From the NCBI GenBank assembly GCA_028825365.1, contig JAPKAF010000011.1:1-36654 (forward strand): 36,654 nucleotides of DNA. Direction: 5' to 3'. The position numbers and the translations under genes are program-made. Below the pieces are notes generated by a model that was given only the letters and a program-made list of their open reading frames with translations, did no database searches and was not told where the DNA came from. Origin of the DNA: Flavobacteriaceae bacterium. Lineage in GTDB: Bacteria; Bacteroidota; Bacteroidia; Flavobacteriales; Flavobacteriaceae. Each line of letters begins with the position of its first letter. The stretch's first letter is position 1. This document shows positions 26,322 to 34,875 of this stretch, piece after piece.

Positions 26322-27665
26322 TTAATTAGATTCAATTTCAAAATCTTCCATAAATTTGGTTGTATAATTCCCTTCAATATATTTTGGATTATTCATTAAT
26401 TGTCTATGAAAAGGAATTGTTGTTTTAACTCCTTCAATAATAAACTCATTTAACGCTCTTTTCATTTTACTAATTGCTTCTTCTCTTGTTTGAGCGGTTG
26501 TAATTAATTTCGCTATCATAGAATCATAATTTGACGGGATAGTATAGCCGGCATAAACATGAGTATCTAGTCTAACTCCATGCCCACCTGGCAAGTGTAA
26601 GTTTGTAATTTTTCCTGGTGAGGGTCTAAAATTATTGAAAGGGTCTTCAGCATTAATTCGACATTCTATGGAATGTAATTGAGGGTAATAGTTTTTTCCG
26701 CTAATTTCAACTCCTGCAGCAACCAAAATTTGCTCTCTAATTAGGTCAAAATTAATCACTTGTTCTGTTATTGGGTGTTCTACTTGGATTCTTGTATTCA
26801 TTTCCATAAAGTAGAAATTTCTATTTTTATCTACTAAAAACTCTACCGTTCCAGCCCCTTCGTATTTAATAAATTCGGACGCTTTAACAGCAGCTTTTCC
26901 CATTTTCTCTCTTAATTCATCTGTCATAAAAGGGGATGGCACTTCTTCTGTAAGCTTTTGATGTCTTCTTTGTATTGAGCAGTCTCTTTCAGAAAGGTGG
27001 CATGCTTTTCCTTTTGAGTCTCCAATAATTTGTATTTCGATGTGTCTAGGTTCTTGAATTAACTTTTCCATGTACATGTCATCATTTCCAAATGCAGCTT
27101 TAGATTCCTGTCTGGCAGAATCCCAAGCGTCTTTAAGCTCTGACTCATCCATAACCGCTCTCATTCCTTTTCCACCGCCTCCAGCAGTTGCTTTAAGCAT
27201 AACCGGATAACCAGTAGTTTTTGCTGTCTTTTCACATTCAGCAAAGTCTTTAATGATTCCGTCGCTCCCTGGTACACATGGCACTCCTGCTGCTTTCATG
27301 GTTAATTTTGCAGTTGCTTTATCTCCCATTTTTGAAATCATATCAGATGATGCTCCAATAAATTTAATATCATGTTCCTCGCAAATTTTTGAGAATTTTG
27401 CATTTTCAGACAGAAAACCATATCCGGGATGAATCGCATCTGCATTAGTGATTTCTGCTGCTGCAATTATATTTGATATTTTTAAATAAGACTCACTACT
27501 AGGGGCTGGACCTATACAAACGGCTTCATCAGCAAATTTAACATGTATACTCTCCGCGTCTGTTACTGAATAAACAGCTACAGTTTTAATACCCATTTCT
27601 TTACAAGTTCTAATTATTCTAAGGGCTATTTCGCCCCTGTTCGCAATTAATATTTTTTTGAACAT
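26322..27665 (-). CDS. accC: Biotin carboxylase subunit of acetyl-CoA carboxylase
   Basis: 447 residues, standard AccC. Carboxylates the biotin on AccB using ATP and bicarbonate. [20 protein letters not shown] opens the N-domain; the ATP-grasp glycine loop is [14 protein letters not shown]; catalytic segments include [36 protein letters not shown] and [11 protein letters not shown]. It lies 33 bases after accB on the same strand, the usual accB-accC pairing. Confidence 0.97.
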   Translation of the reverse strand: MFKKILIANRGEIALRIIRTCKEMGIKTVAVYSVTDAESIHVKFADEAVCIGPAPSSESYLKISNIIAAAEITNADAIHPGYGFLSENAKFSKICEEHDIKFIGASSDMISKMGDKATAKLTMKAAGVPCVPGSDGIIKDFAECEKTAKTTGYPVMLKATAGGGGKGMRAVMDESELKDAWDSARQESKAAFGNDDMYMEKLIQEPRHIEIQIIGDSKGKACHLSERDCSIQRRHQKLTEEVPSPFMTDELREKMGKAAVKASEFIKYEGAGTVEFLVDKNRNFYFMEMNTRIQVEHPITEQVINFDLIREQILVAAGVEISGKNYYPQLHSIECRINAEDPFNNFRPSPGKITNLHLPGGHGVRLDTHVYAGYTIPSNYDSMIAKLITTAQTREEAISKMKRALNEFIIEGVKTTIPFHRQLMNNPKYIEGNYTTKFMEDFEIESN

Positions 27666-27698
27666 AGTTGGTTTTTATTGTTAATCTATATTAATTGA

Positions 27699-28178
27699 TT
27701 AAGAGGGGTCTACTAAAAATAATGGCTGATCAAATTCAACAGGTGAAGCGTCATCTATTAAAATTTTGACTATTTTCCCTGTTACTTCGGATTCAATCTC
27801 ATTGAAGAGTTTCATAGCTTCAATAACACATAGCACATCGCCTTCTGAAATAGAAGAGCCTACTTCAACAAAATTTGATTTGTCGGGAGAAGGTTTTCTG
27901 TAAAAAGTTCCAATAATAGGGGACTTTACAGTTATATATTTTGAGTTTTCATCTTCTTCAACAACTGTATTATCATTTACTACAACGGGAGTTTGTTGCT
28001 CAATTATTGGGTTTTGAATAATTGATTGTTGATGTAACGGAAGGGCCTGAACAATTGTTTGCTTTTCGTTTTTTCCAGTCTTAATGGTGATTTTAATATC
28101 CTCCATTTCTAGTTTCACTTCATTTGCACCAGATTTTGCGACAAATTTTATTAAATTTTGAATGTCTTTAATGTCCAT
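27699..28178 (-). CDS. accB: Biotin carboxyl carrier protein of acetyl-CoA carboxylase
   Basis: 159 residues. The C-terminal biotinyl domain carries [14 protein letters not shown] with the biotinylated Lys123. The N-terminus has [20 protein letters not shown], typical of AccB. Between them is a flexible linker rich in Gln, Pro and Val (about residues 40-80). It shuttles carboxybiotin from AccC to the carboxyltransferase. It follows fabH by 22 bases. Confidence 0.96.
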   Translation of the reverse strand: MDIKDIQNLIKFVAKSGANEVKLEMEDIKITIKTGKNEKQTIVQALPLHQQSIIQNPIIEQQTPVVVNDNTVVEEDENSKYITVKSPIIGTFYRKPSPDKSNFVEVGSSISEGDVLCVIEAMKLFNEIESEVTGKIVKILIDDASPVEFDQPLFLVDPS

Positions 28179-28200
28179 AATATATATTTTAAATTTTTAA

Positions 28201-29199
28201 TTAATTATTATTATAACTCCACTTGAAATAAATAGAGCCCCATGAAAATCCACCTCCAAAAGCCGCAAATATGATATTATCTCCTTTTTTTAGTTTAGAC
28301 TCATAGTCATATAAAAGCAAAGGAATAGTAGCGGAGGTAGTATTTCCGTATTTTTCGATATTAAGCATAACCTGATCAGAAGATAGTTCAATTCTATTTG
28401 CTGTTGCGTCGATAATTCGTTGATTCGCCTGGTGTACTGCAAGCCATTGAACATCTTCTTTTTTTAGATTATTACGTTTTAAAATTTTTGTGGAAACATC
28501 TGCCATATTAAAAACAGCATTTTTAAAAACTGTTTTTCCGTCTTGTTTGATAAACTGCTGCTTGTTTTTTATTGCATGTTCATTTGTCGGGTGGCACGAA
28601 CCGCCAGACTTTACGCCTAGAAACTCTCTTCCTGAGCCGTCAGTTTTAAGGATTTCGTCTTGCATTCCTAAACCCTCAGTGTTTGGCTCGAACAAAACAG
28701 CTCCTGCTCCATCACCAAAAATTATACAGGTAGCGCGATCGGTATAGTCAATCATTGAGGAGTTTTTATCAGCCCCAATAAGTAGCACTTTTTTATAGAT
28801 TCCAGACTCTATATATCTTGCAGCTACAGACATTCCAAAAAGAAAACTAGAACACGCTGCGTCCATATCAAATGAAAACGCATTAATTGCTCCAATTTTA
28901 GATGCGGTATAAGATGCCGTAGAGGCTCCTTGCATATCTGGTGTTGCAGTTGCCACAATTACAAGGTCAATTGTTTTTGGGTCAACATTTTTTTTAGCTA
29001 ATAAATCTTTTGCTGCATTAATGGCAAGAAATGAAGAGCCTAACCCTTCGCCTTTTAGTATTCTTCTTTCTTTGATCCCTGTTCTTGAAACTATCCACTC
29101 ATCATTAGTCTCAACCATTGTTTCTAAATCTTTATTTGAGAGAATATGTTCTGGCACATATCCTCCAACAGCAGTTATAGTAGCATTTAATTTAGTCAT
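28201..29199 (-). CDS. fabH: 3-oxoacyl-ACP synthase III (KASIII)
   Basis: 332 residues from the ATG at 29199. The ORF track extends it to 29292, but the extra 31 residues are a Phe/Leu/Ile run produced by the T-tracts of the intergenic region; family members begin at about TKLNATITAVGGYVPE. Catalytic triad: Cys116 (DAACSSFLFG), His in AVHQANQRI and Asn in YGNTTSAT. It condenses acetyl- or branched acyl-CoA with malonyl-ACP to start fatty acids. It is followed closely by accB-accC, giving an initiation and carboxylation cluster. It is separated from rpmF by a terminator and curved DNA, so it probably has its own promoter. Confidence 0.95.
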   Translation of the reverse strand: MTKLNATITAVGGYVPEHILSNKDLETMVETNDEWIVSRTGIKERRILKGEGLGSSFLAINAAKDLLAKKNVDPKTIDLVIVATATPDMQGASTASYTASKIGAINAFSFDMDAACSSFLFGMSVAARYIESGIYKKVLLIGADKNSSMIDYTDRATCIIFGDGAGAVLFEPNTEGLGMQDEILKTDGSGREFLGVKSGGSCHPTNEHAIKNKQQFIKQDGKTVFKNAVFNMADVSTKILKRNNLKKEDVQWLAVHQANQRIIDATANRIELSSDQVMLNIEKYGNTTSATIPLLLYDYESKLKKGDNIIFAAFGGGFSWGSIYFKWSYNNN

Positions 29200-29215
29200 A
29201 GAAATTAACGTTAAA

Positions 29216-29223
29216 CAAATGTG
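29216..29223 (-). promoter_or_regulatory. Possible -7 element for fabH-accB-accC
   Basis: On the minus strand CACATTTG, one mismatch from TAnnTTTG, with a TTG 20 bases upstream and the fabH ATG 17 bases downstream. It lies just inside the phased T-tract region. Confidence 0.35.
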
Positions 29224-29226
29224 AAT

Positions 29227-29349
29227 AAAAAATATAAATAAAACAAGGAGAAAAAGGTTAAAAATGATCAAAAAACGCCCAAAAGCATCCAAAAATGGTT
29301 AAAAATGTCCAAAAATGGTTAAAAACCAATAAATTGCCACAAAAAAAAA
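29227..29349. repeat. Phased A-tract array (predicted curved DNA) between rpmF and fabH
   Basis: About twelve runs of 3-9 A on the + strand, with centres near 29230, 29242, 29253, 29262, 29273, 29283, 29293, 29303, 29313, 29323, 29332 and 29345. From 29253 to 29332 the mean step is about 10 bp. Part of it is an imperfect tandem 20-mer (CCAAAAATGGTTAAAAA, at 29289 and 29309). Helically phased A-tracts are known to bend DNA. Confidence 0.8.
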
Positions 29350-29375
29350 CACTCAATAAATGAGTGTTTTTTTTG
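29341..29375 (-). terminator. Rho-independent terminator after rpmF
   Basis: ACACTCA, loop ATAAA, TGAGTGT, flanked by an A-run on one side and a T-run on the other, about 20 bases past the rpmF stop. On the minus strand it gives a stem followed by about eight T. The symmetry could make it bidirectional. It separates DUF177-rpmF from fabH. Confidence 0.9.
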
Positions 29376-29393
29376 TTAAGTAAGTTAAGAGTA

Positions 29394-29594
29394 CTAAGCT
29401 TCAGCTTCTTCTACTGAATTATCAATTAATACATTCCCTCTATAATATAATTTACCTTCGAACCAATGTGCTCTGTGGTATAAGTGAGCCTCACCAGTTG
29501 TAGGGCAAGTTGCGATCTGAGCTTCTGTAGCTTTGTAATGGGTTCTTCTCTTATCTCTTCTTGTTTTTGAGATTTTTCTTTTAGGATGAGCCAT
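29394..29594 (-). CDS. rpmF: 50S ribosomal protein L32
   Basis: 66 residues. Starts [21 protein letters not shown], the L32 signature, followed by [15 protein letters not shown]. Only one Cys is present, so this is the zinc-free (C-) form of L32. The acidic tail (NSVEEAEA) makes it longer than the E. coli protein. It lies nine bases after the DUF177 gene, the usual yceD-rpmF pairing, and is followed by a terminator. Confidence 0.97.
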   Translation of the reverse strand: MAHPKRKISKTRRDKRRTHYKATEAQIATCPTTGEAHLYHRAHWFEGKLYYRGNVLIDNSVEEAEA

Positions 29595-29603
29595 AATTCT
29601 TTT

Positions 29604-30140
29604 TTATTTATCAGTTACTATTTCTTTTAATTTTTCCCAACGAGGGTCTATTTCTCCTTTGTCTGTTGAAATGTTTACTTTTGGACTTAATTCATTTAAT
29701 TTATCCAGTATATCAGATTTTAATGTTCCGTCAAGTACGCCTGGATGAATTCTTTTTTGAGGTATAGAAAGAGTTATAAGTTCATATATAAGTTGCTCAA
29801 CATTAAGTTTGTGCACTTTATGAGGTAAAATTAATACTTCTTCATTCTCATTATTAAATTCTTGTCCAAATTTTACAACTATATCAAAACTGTTATTAAC
29901 ACTCTGTTTAAAGAGCTCATTGGTAATGTCACAATTAATATCAACAGTACCTTTAGATTCTAAATTTAATTCTAATAATGTCGTTTTCTTAACAAGTTTA
30001 ACCTTAACAACAGCGTTGATGTCGTTAAAATCAATAAAATCAATATTCTGAAAGAACGTATTTTCAATATTGTACTCAAAATCATGAAGACCTAACTTTA
30101 GTCCAACAAATTCAATATCGAAATCTTTATTAGGCTTCAT
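29604..30140 (-). CDS. DUF177 (YceD-like) protein
   Basis: 178 residues of the DUF177 family. The central strand-rich part (VDINCDITNELFKQSV) is the degenerate form of the usual C-x2-C region, followed by the acidic middle (FNNENEEVLILPHKVHKLNVEQLIYELITLSIP) and the C-terminal DPRWEKLKEI. E. coli YceD and plant DUF177 proteins affect 23S rRNA accumulation, so a role in 50S assembly is likely. It is directly upstream of rpmF and has a good -7 element. Confidence 0.9.
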   Translation of the reverse strand: MKPNKDFDIEFVGLKLGLHDFEYNIENTFFQNIDFIDFNDINAVVKVKLVKKTTLLELNLESKGTVDINCDITNELFKQSVNNSFDIVVKFGQEFNNENEEVLILPHKVHKLNVEQLIYELITLSIPQKRIHPGVLDGTLKSDILDKLNELSPKVNISTDKGEIDPRWEKLKEIVTDK

Positions 30141-30160
30141 TGTTATTTATTTCGAGGGTG

Positions 30161-30168
30161 CAAATATA
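30161..30168 (-). promoter_or_regulatory. -7 element (TATATTTG) for DUF177-rpmF
   Basis: Exact TAnnTTTG on the minus strand, followed by CACCC, ending 21 bases before the DUF177 ATG in the 43-base gap after pdxA. No clear -33 box. Confidence 0.6.
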
Positions 30169-30183
30169 TAAAATTTCTTTTTA

Positions 30184-31254
30184 TCAGTTAAACTTGCTGT
30201 TCTTTTTATTTTTAGGTAAGCTAAAAAAAGTTAAGGCATTACTGGAAAGTTCATTTTCTTGAGTTCTAGTGAGATAGATTTCTATGGCTGAGAACATTGC
30301 CTTTTTAAAGGATGTCTCATCGGCTACTCCTTTACCTGCTATTTCAAATGCTGTTCCGTGGTCTGGAGATGTTCTAACTATTTCTAAACCAGACGTGTAA
30401 TTTACACCACACCCAAAAGAAAGAGTTTTAAAAGGTATAAGTCCTTGATCGTGGTACGCGGCAATAACAGCATCAAAATTCTTGTAATTTCCTGACCCAA
30501 AAAAACTATCAGCAGCATAGGGCCCATAAATTAGTTTCCCTTTTTCTTTGGCTTTTTCTAAAGCTGGCTTTAAAACCGTGTCATCTTCATTTCCAATAAC
30601 TCCATTATCACCAGAATGAGGGTTAATACCCAAAACAGCAATTTTTGGTTTAGTTATGCTAAAATCTTTTTGTAAGGATTCATAAATCCCGTTAATTTTT
30701 TTTATTACTAGCTCTTCACTTATTAATTCCTTAATTGCACTAACAGGAACATGTTCTGTTAAAAGCCCGATTTTTAGATTATTGGTAACCATAAACATAA
30801 GGCTACTTCCTTCAAACTTGCTGTCTAAATAATCAGTGTGCCCCTTAAAAGTGAAGGTTTCGGATTGGATAGCTTCTTTATTAATAGGTGCTGTAACTAA
30901 AACTTGAGTTAAGTTATTTTTAATATCCTTGGCCGCCATTTCTAATGATTTCACAGCAAGCTCACCAATTTTTAAATCACATTTACCAAAATTAATTTCT
31001 TGTAAAAAAGTCCACGGTTCTATTATATTCAAACAATCAATAAGTGCTTCATTTGGGGATTTAATAACCTTTGTCTTTATATCAAATTTAAAGTGCTCCT
31101 TAAAATAATTCAAATTCCTTAAAGAACAATAAATAACCGGAATGCAAAACTCAAAGATCCTTTTGTCATTGAATGTTTTAAGGACAATTTCAGGCCCAAT
31201 TCCGTTCATGTCACCAATTGAAATGCCTACTTTTAGTTTTTTATTATTTTCCAT
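30184..31254 (-). CDS. pdxA: 4-hydroxythreonine-4-phosphate dehydrogenase
   Basis: 356 residues from the ATG at 31254; the track's first Met at 31257 is a TTG just before it. Oxidises 4-phosphohydroxy-L-threonine in the DXP-dependent pyridoxal phosphate pathway. VGISIGDMNGIGPEIVLK is the N-terminal signature. Metal-binding histidines are in FKGHTDYL and AAYHDQGLIPFK, and TSPDHGTAFEIAGKG is the C-terminal motif. It is divergent from ribE across about 60 bases and lies upstream of DUF177. PLP is the cofactor of the Alr encoded in the same window. Confidence 0.96.
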   Translation of the reverse strand: MENNKKLKVGISIGDMNGIGPEIVLKTFNDKRIFEFCIPVIYCSLRNLNYFKEHFKFDIKTKVIKSPNEALIDCLNIIEPWTFLQEINFGKCDLKIGELAVKSLEMAAKDIKNNLTQVLVTAPINKEAIQSETFTFKGHTDYLDSKFEGSSLMFMVTNNLKIGLLTEHVPVSAIKELISEELVIKKINGIYESLQKDFSITKPKIAVLGINPHSGDNGVIGNEDDTVLKPALEKAKEKGKLIYGPYAADSFFGSGNYKNFDAVIAAYHDQGLIPFKTLSFGCGVNYTSGLEIVRTSPDHGTAFEIAGKGVADETSFKKAMFSAIEIYLTRTQENELSSNALTFFSLPKNKKNSKFN

Positions 31255-31317
31255 CAAAATTCTGATAAATCGTTTAATAATATTCAGTAAATTTAATCAA
31301 ATAAAATCTACATAATA

Positions 31318-31905
31318 ATGTTTACAGGAATAATTGAAAGTATAGGGGTTGTGAAGGCAATAAATCACGATAAATCAAATATTAATTTTTGTATAAGCAG
31401 TGATTTAATTAGCGAATTAAAAGTAGATCAAAGCATTTCTCACAATGGTGTTTGCTTGACTGTCGTAAATCTTGAAAAAGACTCCTACACGGTAACTGCA
31501 ATTAAAGAAACGCTTGATAAAACTAACCTTGGAAAACTTAAATTAGGGGATCAGCTAAACTTAGAGAGGTGTTTAAAGGTTGGTGACAGGCTGGATGGGC
31601 ATTTTGTTCAGGGGCATGTAGATCAAATAGCAACCTGCGTTAATGTTGATAATGAAAATGGGAGCTGGGTCTTTACTTTCAAGTATAGCCCACTAAACAA
31701 CAACATTACTATTGAGAAAGGATCAATAACCGTTAATGGGGTTAGCCTTACTGTTGTAAACTCAAAAGAATCTGAGTTTAGCGTTGCTATAATTCCATAT
31801 ACTTTTGACAATACTAATTTTAATAGCTTTAAAGCTGGAACATTGGTTAACCTAGAGTTTGATGTCTTTGGAAAATACATCACAAAACTATATTCAAAAA
31901 AGTAA
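31318..31905 (+). CDS. ribE: Riboflavin synthase, alpha chain
   Basis: 195 residues. Two lumazine-binding repeats: MFTGIIESIGVV with SHNGVCLTV in the first, and GHFVQGHVDQIATC with TVNGVSLTVV in the second. Dismutates two 6,7-dimethyl-8-ribityllumazine molecules to riboflavin in the cytoplasm. The N-terminal FTGII motif fixes the start at the ATG at 31318. It is divergent from pdxA. No strong terminator follows; instead a phased A-tract region begins 14 bases after the stop. Confidence 0.96.
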   Translation: MFTGIIESIGVVKAINHDKSNINFCISSDLISELKVDQSISHNGVCLTVVNLEKDSYTVTAIKETLDKTNLGKLKLGDQLNLERCLKVGDRLDGHFVQGHVDQIATCVNVDNENGSWVFTFKYSPLNNNITIEKGSITVNGVSLTVVNSKESEFSVAIIPYTFDNTNFNSFKAGTLVNLEFDVFGKYITKLYSKK

Positions 31906-31918
31906 TTTGTAGTTTTAT

Positions 31919-32004
31919 AAAAAACCTAAAAAAAGGCTAAAAAGCTTAAAAAATTGAATAAAACAGCTTAAAATGAGCGTAAAAAATGAAAAAATAGCAA
32001 AAAA
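31919..32004. repeat. Phased A-tract array (predicted curved DNA) downstream of ribE
   Basis: Nine A-runs of 3-7 bases on the + strand, with centres near 31922, 31931, 31941, 31951, 31962, 31972, 31984, 31992 and 32002; steps run from 8 to 12 bp and average 10. The rest of the 220-base gap (32005-32125) is AT-rich, with a weak A/T-only hairpin near 31999-32015 and the -7 element at its end; no gene is seen. Confidence 0.75.
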
Positions 32005-32104
32005 TAGGATTTTTTCTTTTTACAATATTTGCTCATTAATTCTTATTTATTCTTGCCTACTTTTGTATAGTTACTAATTATGAACTTCTAAATAAAATTT
32101 TGAA

Positions 32105-32112
32105 TATCTTTG
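32105..32112 (+). promoter_or_regulatory. -7 element (TATCTTTG) for the DUF2911 operon
   Basis: Exact TAnnTTTG match ending 13 bases before the DUF2911 ATG, implying a very short leader. No -33 TTG at a plausible distance. Confidence 0.5.
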
Positions 32113-32125
32113 AAATAAAAAAATT

Positions 32126-32662
32126 ATGAAATATATCAAATACACATTTATCGCTTTATTAATTGCTGTTATAGCTTTTTTCTCATACGGAATGTTGTTT
32201 CCTTCTAGCCCAGGTGGAATCGTGAGTTTTAACGCTGATAATACTACTTTTGAAGTAGAGTATAGCAGACCATATAAAAAAGGGAGATTAATTTTCGGAA
32301 ACGAATCTGATGGTGCACTTGTGCCTTATGCTAAATACTGGAGAACTGGAGCTAATGCTGCTACGACATTTTCAACTAGTGAAGACGTTAGTTTTGGAGG
32401 AGAGCTAGTAAAGGCAGGGAAATACAGTCTTTATACAATTCCAGGTAAAGATTCGTGGATTATTGCCCTTAATTCTGTTAATGATACTTTTTTTGCTATA
32501 GCTGAAGCTGACCAGGCTAATGATGTGTTAAGAGTAACTCAAAACAGTTCTGAGGTTACAGATGTTGTTGAGCAATTTACTATTGACTTTAGTAATGATT
32601 CTATCTCAAGTTATATGAACTTAAAGTGGGACAAAACACTTGTTTCTATCCCATTAAAATAA
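32126..32662 (+). CDS. DUF2911 domain protein, membrane-anchored
   Basis: 178 residues. A hydrophobic N-terminal segment (about residues 6-25) is an uncleaved anchor or signal. The rest matches DUF2911: VEYSRPYKKGRLIFG, LVPYAKYWRTGANAATTF, VKAGKYSLYTIPGKDSWIIALN. The family is common in Bacteroidetes, usually exported, and of unknown function. It is first in an apparent operon with the amidohydrolase and a beta-barrel-like protein, ten bases apart and zero bases apart respectively. Confidence 0.87.
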   Translation: MKYIKYTFIALLIAVIAFFSYGMLFPSSPGGIVSFNADNTTFEVEYSRPYKKGRLIFGNESDGALVPYAKYWRTGANAATTFSTSEDVSFGGELVKAGKYSLYTIPGKDSWIIALNSVNDTFFAIAEADQANDVLRVTQNSSEVTDVVEQFTIDFSNDSISSYMNLKWDKTLVSIPLK

Positions 32663-32672
32663 AAAAATCTAT

Positions 32673-33845
32673 ATGTTAACTTGGCCAACCTTTAAAAACT
32701 TTTTAAAAGTTATTTTATTTGTACTTTTCACGACAGCTGTTATTTATTTTTCTATTGATCTAGTTCAGGAAAAAAATAATTTAATGGATATAGAGGAGTA
32801 TTCTCCAAACTCTTCATTAGTGGTTGAACAAAACCCTAAATCAAGAGCTAAGTTTCCTTTTGTTGATGTTCATAGTCATCAGTGGAAAATGCCAATTATG
32901 GACTTTACTGAACTTGTTGCTGAAATGGATAGTCTTAACATGGGCTATATGATTAACCTTAGCGGCTCTGGTTTTGGCACTTTTGCGGGGAATCAAGACC
33001 TTATGGATATCTCACTAACAAAATCAATAGAAAATGTGGAGAGTCAGGGCCTCTCTAATAGGTTTGGGGTTTTCGTAAACGTTGATTTCAACAAAATTGA
33101 TGATATAGATTTTGCTGAAAATAATGTTCGTATAATTAAAGACGCTGTTAAACAAGGAGCTATCGGTCTAAAAGTTTACAAAAATCTTGGTTTGAATTTA
33201 AAAGACGCTAGTGGAAACAGAGTTAAGGTAGATGATCCAAGATTAAACCCTATTTGGGAAGTATGTGGAGAGCTTAAAATTCCAGTATTAATTCACAGCG
33301 GGGAGCCTTCTCCGTTTTTTGACCCAATTGACAAATACAACGAAAGGTGGTTACACGCCAGGCAAAAACCTGCTAGCTTTAGAAGCCCTGACAAATACCC
33401 TTCCTTTGATGTTGTTATGCAGGAGCAATACAATATGTTTGAAAACAATCCTAATACAATTTTTATCAATGCACACCTTGGTTGGTACGGAAATGATCTA
33501 GATAAATTAAGCGAACAGCTCAATAATCTTTCAAATGTTTATACAGAAATTGGCGCAGTGATAGCAGAGCTTGGGCGCCAACCAATAAGAGCTAAAAAGT
33601 TTTTTTTAGATCATCAGGATAGAGTGTTATTTGGAAAAGATACTTACAAAAAAAGTGAGTATAATGTTTACTTTAGAATATTAGAAACTGATGATGAATA
33701 TTTTGATTATTATAGAAAGAGGCATGCTCATTGGAAAATGTATGGGTTAAATCTTCCTGACTCCATTTTAAAAAAATTATATTATAAGAACGCTTTAACG
33801 TTGTTTCCAAGTATCCCCTCGGATTTATTTGATGTGAAAAATTAA
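32673..33845 (+). CDS. Membrane-anchored amidohydrolase family (TIM-barrel) hydrolase
   Basis: 390 residues. One N-terminal membrane segment (about residues 9-30) is followed by a short linker and a catalytic domain outside the cytoplasm. The metal motif is VDVHSHQ (His67, His69); further candidate ligands are in VLIHSGEPSPF, FINAHLGW and LFGKDTY, the Asp at the last strand. This is the amidohydrolase_2 pattern (ACMSD/LigJ-like), whose members are decarboxylases or hydrolases. The substrate is unknown. Ten bases after the DUF2911 gene; the next gene starts immediately after the stop. Confidence 0.82.
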   Translation: MLTWPTFKNFLKVILFVLFTTAVIYFSIDLVQEKNNLMDIEEYSPNSSLVVEQNPKSRAKFPFVDVHSHQWKMPIMDFTELVAEMDSLNMGYMINLSGSGFGTFAGNQDLMDISLTKSIENVESQGLSNRFGVFVNVDFNKIDDIDFAENNVRIIKDAVKQGAIGLKVYKNLGLNLKDASGNRVKVDDPRLNPIWEVCGELKIPVLIHSGEPSPFFDPIDKYNERWLHARQKPASFRSPDKYPSFDVVMQEQYNMFENNPNTIFINAHLGWYGNDLDKLSEQLNNLSNVYTEIGAVIAELGRQPIRAKKFFLDHQDRVLFGKDTYKKSEYNVYFRILETDDEYFDYYRKRHAHWKMYGLNLPDSILKKLYYKNALTLFPSIPSDLFDVKN

Positions 33846-34871
33846 ATGAAAGATACGGTTGTCATATTTCTATGCTTAACTCTTAGCTTAAGTGCAAGTT
33901 CTCAAAATTTTGAAGACATAGAGTTCCTTTTGCTAGCCTCTAAAGAAGACCAAAACTTAATTTTTAAAGAATACTTTGGTCCGGTTGTTAGCAGTGTTAA
34001 TTACGGAATGGCTAGCGGCTGGTATAATACCGCAAAAACCCATAAGAAGTTAGGCTTTGACATTACCTTATCATTAAACTCTTCTTTTATTCCTACTTCT
34101 GCAGAAACCTATTCAACCTCAGGGCTTACTAGCATTAGCTCTTCTTCAGAACAACTGCCTACTGTGCTTGGCGGCAGCACAAACGAAACAATGTCTATCA
34201 GCTTGTTTGGCCAAGGTTCTGTCCCAGAACTAAATGCTTCTTTCATAGCTCCATCAGGAATTAAAGATGACTTGCCATTAAGCATCATTGCAACCCCTAG
34301 TGTTCAAATAGCGCTCGGGCTTCCATACAAAACAGACCTAATAGTTAGGTATATCCCTGTAAGATCAAATAAAAATACGTCCGTTGGCTTAAAAGGAATT
34401 GGCATAAAACACAATCTACTTCAGCACTTTGGTCCTGCCGACAAGATACCACTTATTGACCTATCGTTATTGGCCGCATACAGTACGTATTCGATTGATT
34501 ACAATATTCAGAAAACCTCTAATTTAGATGGGGCTAACCAGCAGGCACTAATCAGTATGGATAGTTATGTAATTAAACTAATTTCTTCCATTGATATTAA
34601 GTTATTGAATCTGTATGCTGGCTTGGGATACTCAAGATCTATTTCAGATTTAAAAATTCTAGGATCATACAACTTGCCATATACTATTGCTGATACATCA
34701 GAGCAAATCATCGTTAACGTAAGTGATCCTTTAATTGTTAATTGGGACAAAGAATCTATTAGCGGGAATGCGGGTATTAGCTTTAAATTACCTGGGATAA
34801 AAATCTTTGCAGACTACACTGTTCAAAAATACAATTCTGTTTCGGTTGGAATATCTTTAAGTGTTCGGTAG
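33846..34871 (+). CDS. Secreted/outer-membrane beta-barrel-like protein (resembles DUF6588)
   Basis: 341 residues. The signal peptide ends around SLSASSQ. The mature part shows alternating hydrophobic strands, an early NYGMASGWYNTAKTHKKLGFDITLSL, several Ser/Thr-rich loops, and a last strand ending SVSVGISLSVR, similar to an outer-membrane beta-signal except that Arg is terminal. I recall this pattern from Bacteroidetes DUF6588 proteins, but the family name is uncertain. It starts directly after the amidohydrolase stop, so the two are probably coupled. Confidence 0.65.
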   Translation: MKDTVVIFLCLTLSLSASSQNFEDIEFLLLASKEDQNLIFKEYFGPVVSSVNYGMASGWYNTAKTHKKLGFDITLSLNSSFIPTSAETYSTSGLTSISSSSEQLPTVLGGSTNETMSISLFGQGSVPELNASFIAPSGIKDDLPLSIIATPSVQIALGLPYKTDLIVRYIPVRSNKNTSVGLKGIGIKHNLLQHFGPADKIPLIDLSLLAAYSTYSIDYNIQKTSNLDGANQQALISMDSYVIKLISSIDIKLLNLYAGLGYSRSISDLKILGSYNLPYTIADTSEQIIVNVSDPLIVNWDKESISGNAGISFKLPGIKIFADYTVQKYNSVSVGISLSVR

Positions 34872-34875
34872 AATA

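Noticed and set aside
29200-29292. N-terminal extension of FabH as a signal or membrane segment
   Set aside because: It precedes the conserved FabH start and is an artefact of T-tract translation.
29285-29330. CRISPR-like short repeats
   Set aside because: The repeat unit is 20 bp with no spacers; the period is about one helical turn, so curvature is a better explanation.
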